Origin: Tanypteryx hageni
Lineage: Eukaryota > Arthropoda > Insecta > Odonata > Petaluridae
Assembly: GCA_028673005.1 (NCBI GenBank)
Contig: CM054113.1
Coordinates: 64,370,850-64,434,849, forward strand
DNA: 64,000 bases
Reading direction: 5' to 3'
The first letter of the stretch is position 1. Every line of letters begins with the position of its first letter. The translations under genes and the position numbers were made by a program. Positions 59,110-64,000 of this stretch are shown piece after piece. The notes below the pieces were generated by a model. The model saw only the letters and a program-made list of their open reading frames with translations. It was not told the DNA's origin and made no database searches.

Positions 59110-62100
59110 CAAGGTGATGATTTTTCCGAAAATTTTGCATTTGAAGACGCCTTTTGCGGCCTATTTTAATGAATAAAAACGGTCACAAAGGAAAATAAAA
59201 ACTTTAAATGAATGTATAGAATCATCGCTGCCAACATTTTTTATCTCTCATTCAAGTGAAGGAAAAGGTAGTTTATTTGTATCGAGGGAGAGTTAAATTA
59301 TTCGTTTCTTAAAAAATATCAGGAGCAAGAAATGCTAACATACCTTTTCTCGTTAGAAGTTTAAGATAGAAATACAGCGAAGGAGAGTTTTAAAGAAAAG
59401 TTCGAAAATCCTCCAAAATACGCTTTTCAGTACATAATACATGGAGTAATCGTTATCAATGTCATAAAAGGCAGTGCGACCAGATATCTGTTTTCTGGAT
59501 CTGCCCAGGTTTTCGGTGCTTTATTCCGAAAGACTTTCTTATGGGATATCTGGATATAGAATTTTCTGTATTTTAAGCACGTGTACTATATGATTTGGCA
59601 TCGTTGCGTGACAGTATTATTTTTCCGTTACACTGCATTGATTCTCCAAAAGGGAAAGTTAATTGCGATTTGTTATCGAATCAAATAACGGATTGTGCAG
59701 TCGTTAGTTTTAGCCTACAGTTTCTTTAATGCCGCCGTGAATTTACCAAAAATGAAGCCCATTCAATCAGTTTTTCTACAATTCAGAATTCAAGGAAGTA
59801 TATGTTTCAAAATTCGAAGGTCAGGGTCGTATCTCCATATAAAAATTTGTTTTACCGCAATATGGCAGCCAATGGCAGTAGACTTGCTACAGTGATAAAT
59901 TGGCAGATTTCAGTTTAGAAGGGGGAAACAATAAATGTGAACAATTATTATAATAAACATCAGCACACATCTGGGTTCGGGGTTCCTTCCGCTCTGACCG
60001 TAAAATCGCGTCTGTACTTGGTAGTAAATGGGACTAAAATATTTTTTTCCATTCATTTCCAATTAATTTCTTGTGATAACATCGTGTACATATTCTGTGA
60101 GGTTGTTTAATTAATTTCTATCTTTTAAGCAACGTTATATCCAAGCTATGCAGAATTCTTTTATGTAACATATAAATGAAAAAAGACTAAAATCAGATTT
60201 TTTCCTATTATTTTCTCCAGAATCCGTTATATCCCGGTTTTGCTTGCTTAGAATATGGGTCTCCCTAATATAGAGTGTTAAATATTTTAGTTATTAGAAT
60301 AAAACTTTTTATTCCTCACTGCTTAGCAAAGTTTTCTCGACACCCGAAATAATCTCTACCCTGATCTACCCGACCACGCATTGGCTGCAGGAGTTGCTTC
60401 CACCATTTGAAACAGGCCACAAGTTGATCTGAGTTATTTTCGAATAAATTCTTATTCTTTAGCTCTTTCTTATCTAAAACTGTCCTGCACTTAACTTCTT
60501 TTACCTCCTCCTTTTCCTCTCTGCGTCTTCTAGTCATCTCACTTGCTGCTTTTCACGTTCTCTCCTTTACCCCTCCGTCTGTCTATCAGAGGGAATCTTT
60601 ACTGTTGTTTCCGAGAGTCTCGTCCTAAGGAATTCATGCCTCGCCATCTCTTTTCCCTCGTTCCGTTCCCAATCTCTCTTTTTCACTCCTCTTCGTGATC
60701 TTGTCAACCCATCCATCCACTCTTTCTCTTTGTGATTTCGCGAGGGAATCTTCCACTACTATCTCCCCGTCTGTCGCCAGCTGGACGTGCCAGTTACGTC
60801 TTTTTCCCAAGAATTTTTATGCCTTTATTGCCGCAGTTTCAAATCAGCAGGTTTCATCCTACTCCTGCTGACTTCCTTACCCTCTTTATCTGTGCTCGGC
60901 GGTGACTCCGCAGCATCTCTGTTTGCCCATCTAATGCCCTCGTCCCGCTCGCAAACTCTCACCGCCATACAGAAGAGATTTATAGTGGCACGTAGCGGTA
61001 TCTCTTTTACACTCTGTAGATGGATACGTGGGATATACCGAGATATAAATTTCCTTAAAAAGTTACGGGATTGCTGGAGTTCCTACGAATACAGATAGGT
61101 AGAGAGGCGGTATTACTTAATTGCGCGTGTACCTCTAACTTCCCCCTCTCTCTCGTCTATAATCTCCGCACGTAAGCGTCTCAGGAGCACGTGTCCGTAA
61201 TTCTTTTTGGAAACTCATTTGAGTGGCCCTCCCTATCCCCCTTTGAAACTCCGGATAAAGAGTTTTTCTTAGTCGGAGGCGGTTTTTTATGAACCTTAAA
61301 CCGACTCGTTTTGGATAGTAAAGGGGGGAAAGTTTCCATTCGGGTCGACTGTTGTAGGGCTTGAAATATAATTGGGTTCTATTTTTAAGGGACCGTGAGG
61401 TTGTGGGGTAGGGATTGAGCACTTTTCTCTCTCCTCGAATATCCCTTACGAAAGCCTGCTTAGGAACGGTTTCTAAGGCATAGGCGGATGCGTGAGTATT
61501 TTATCTGAATGCGCGCCAAAGGCTGTTCAATTGGTCTCCTTTATTTTAGACAAATACTTGTCTTGTTCTCTTTCTATCCTCCTGCATGTTGAATAGAAGG
61601 ATATTTTATCAAATAAATCGATAATTCGGTAGAGAATTATCGTGCTCGTCTTACGACTGAAAACAAATTCAAGAGTAAGCACTTGAAAAAGTAAGTACAC
61701 ACTTAACTTCGGTATCTCCAATCGTCACATCACAAGGCTATCAAAACCATATGCGCATTCGGTTATAATGCAGACATCTTTTTTAGAATCTACTTCCAGC
61801 GAAGACGGCTGCATTGTAACCCAAATTGCGCATACGGTTTTCATAATATTGTTATGGCTATTATTAAGTACTTATTTTTTCAAGTGCTTATTATTGAATT
61901 TGAGAAATCTTTGTTCGTGGATAAAAATAGAGGTAGACAATCTTTTTGTCCACGGTGTGATTGCGATTGCTTCTGAAGGCTGGATTATAGCTCGCTTCTG
62001 AAGTAACCTAGAAATTACATTTAGTGAAAATCGACTATGACTCTTGTTAAAGCCTTAACTTTTCGGCATGACAATTATTTAAACTGACAAATGATATTTT

Positions 62101-63520
62101 TTTTCATCGCGTTCGAATAAAGCATTCTCGAGAAGACTGCTGACCTCTAGATCAAAAAAATATACGAGTCCCGAACGTTAATAGCGTCCGCACGTTTACT
62201 TTATTCACGTCGCGTGGGAGGAAGGAAATTTATCTCAAAAAGACATCGTGCGAAGTAATTGGACCGCCGGAGCGATTCTAGATGACGTAGACCCAGGGGA
62301 GCCCGATAAAGAACGATATAAGATGGTCAGATTTCTTCCCGTCGGTGAGAATCGGGCGTGCAAGTTATTTTCGTTTAGCGATTTTTTATGGCGAGCTGAG
62401 ATATGGGGGAAATTAGCAGTTTATGAGAGAGATGAATGAATTGGGTCCATCGCACGACGTAAATCGGATTCGGGGACGGATTCGTATGTCAATCGCGGCC
62501 TCGTTAGGAATAAGGTCGATTATCTTGCGGAAATACACCACGTGCACTTTGAACCCATCTCACTCTGCTCTACTTACCGGGCGATTAATTTTATTATATG
62601 ATTTATATGGTCACCTCAAAAAGCGAAAGAAAAAATTTCCAGTATAAAAAATTGTAATAGAAACCTCACGAACGAGAAAGGGAAATGGGAAAACGGGACT
62701 TTTATCGTAATAAGCAACCGTCAAAGGCTTTTTTCCTTCCCTCATTTAATAGTGTGTGCGCATTTTGTGATAGGCTCTCGAATAAATAGATAGGCGGAAC
62801 ATATTTTAAAATAGGAACAAAAGTCAAATTAGCATGTAATGTGAATAGCGAAGAAAAATCGACGCTTAACCGGTGTAATCAATTAAATGAGTCGTAACTT
62901 TGTATAATCCGTATATAATAAAAGAAAGGAATGAACTTAAATTTTGAAGCCTCGGAGACCGCATCTGATGATGACGTGCATCTTGTTGCATTGCCCCAAA
63001 AATAAAACCCTCTCTTCCAAAAATAGTTTTTCCCTTCTTTTTGAACGATATCGCAATATGAAATATTGCAACGAATTGTTTATAGAAAAGGTGAGTGAAG
63101 TTCCAAATCAATTCACGTAACGGGGTTTTAAATCGACGAGGGGAATAGCAACTTGTAAAAACTTTTGAACGGAATGAGACCGAATCTTTCTTGAATGAAC
63201 TAAGGCAGTTATCACGGGACGAAAGATAAACGCGGAGAAAAAGACGGAGGAAAAGTGGAGCGGAAATGAACATTGATAACGGATTACTCGGCTTGGGAAG
63301 ACAGTTGAAAAATCCCGCTGCGTTCGATTACGTTCGAACGACGTACCGTCTTGAACCAGGAAATGAGTCATTTCGATATTTGAGGACGGCACTCACTTTT
63401 TGAGGAAATAGCTTGTTTTTTTCCAAAGACTGAGTCCAATCAAATTGCAGATATGAAACCGAATCGATACTGAAGACGAACGTTTCCGCGACGCAGCAAT
63501 GACTGAAAATTCATCTAAAC
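59110..63520. other. Non-coding, probably laminin intron
   Basis: No exon continuing the laminin domain was found on the plus strand. Frames such as 60787-61098 (103 codons) and 62866-63273 (135 codons, minus) have no recognisable domain. CpG-richer patches lie at 60900-61460 and 62160-62560. Confidence 0.4.
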
Positions 63521-63529
63521 CTGGCCCAC

Positions 63530-63730
63530 CTGTAACACGGCTTCTTATAATGCGGATTCGCTAGAAACGCGGTTTTTTAATACAAAAACGTACACAACGC
63601 GGATTACTGTTGTCATTAACGCGGTTTTTGGTCGGAATTTGAGTGCGAGATTCCAGATTGCAGAGCGAGGAAGAGAAGTTTCAGAAGTGCTTTGTTTACA
63701 AGCTTAGATAACAGGCGACAACACTATTTG
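63530..63730 (+). repeat. Dispersed repeat C, copy 2
   Basis: Aligns with 30085-30290: GTAACACGGCTTCTTATAAT, GCGGATTCGCTAGAAACGCG, TTAACGCGGTTTTTGGTCGG and CAGATTGC in the same order. Probably a pogo-like MITE fragment; ends not resolved. Confidence 0.6.
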
Positions 63731-64000
63731 TACATGTACGTGTATAAAAGAGAGGGTTAGGAATTTTGGGACCGGAGGAGGGTACCTGAAGTACTACGTA
63801 AAGCCAGGTTCACATCACACGGAACTTTTTCGGAACGCATATCGCGCGTTATAGGAAGACCTGGCTTACTCAAAAATTAAGACCCCCGCTCCTTTCCCTA
63901 TCCGATTCGATATCAAAATTAAGCGCGCTTAAGAGTTCATTGACACTGAAGCAACACATTATCATTGATACATACTTATGAATGGGAGAGACTGCGACTT
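63731..64000. other. Non-coding, no recognised gene
   Basis: Nothing recognisable before the window edge. Confidence 0.4.

Noticed and set aside
63040..63100. AAAAG-GTGAGTG as donor of another laminin exon
   Set aside because: Upstream sequence gives no laminin-like peptide and no acceptor-bounded frame.
1..64000. CRISPR arrays, bacterial operons, prophage
   Set aside because: No regularly spaced direct repeats of that type and no bacterial gene structure; spliced laminin exon shows eukaryotic DNA.

Overview
This window looks like eukaryotic, probably arthropod, nuclear DNA. It is AT-rich, has almost no long open reading frames, carries long CT/GA simple-sequence tracts, and is full of short non-autonomous DNA transposons (hAT, pogo-like, Tc1/mariner-like), decayed non-LTR retrotransposons and tRNA-like remnants. 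I cannot name the species. Two stretches read convincingly as protein-coding: an intact DDE transposase inside a complete transposon, and one exon of a laminin gamma chain.

Layout. 1-3000: unique sequence, then a 1.2-kb pyrimidine microsatellite. 3015-3679: first copy of a dispersed ~0.6-0.7 kb repeat that recurs at 20.7-21.67 kb and 32.9-33.6 kb. 9.5-16.7 kb: a fold-back element, two LINE fragments (reverse-transcriptase and C-terminal remnants), a decayed Glu-rich repeat on the minus strand at about 12.0-12.65 kb, and a hammerhead-ribozyme-like motif at 16.6 kb. 29.8-31.2 kb: pogo-like and Tc1-like MITEs. 36 kb: a third LINE fragment and a SINE-like repeat. 37283-40170: a complete 2888-bp DDE transposon with 466-bp terminal inverted repeats and TA target duplications, followed by a Helitron-like 3' end. 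41.8-45.4 kb: nested hAT elements and a 16-bp GA minisatellite. 47.6-55.1 kb: three fold-back palindromes plus abutting pogo-like and hAT MITEs. 55.5-56.3 kb: a broken hAT transposase. 56699-57011: the laminin exon with both splice sites. 57228-58450: a hAT-type element with a perfect 8-bp target duplication inside the following intron. 58936-59101: another hAT MITE.

The host gene is the laminin gamma (LanB2/LAMC1 type) gene on the plus strand. Its signal-peptide exon and next exon were not found, so much of the window may be laminin intron, intergenic DNA, or both. The most interesting item is the DDE transposon: near-identical long inverted repeats, an intact 505-codon transposase, and a second-D-to-E spacing of 95 residues, far longer than canonical Tc1/mariner spacing. 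All family assignments come from motifs read by eye; no search was run.
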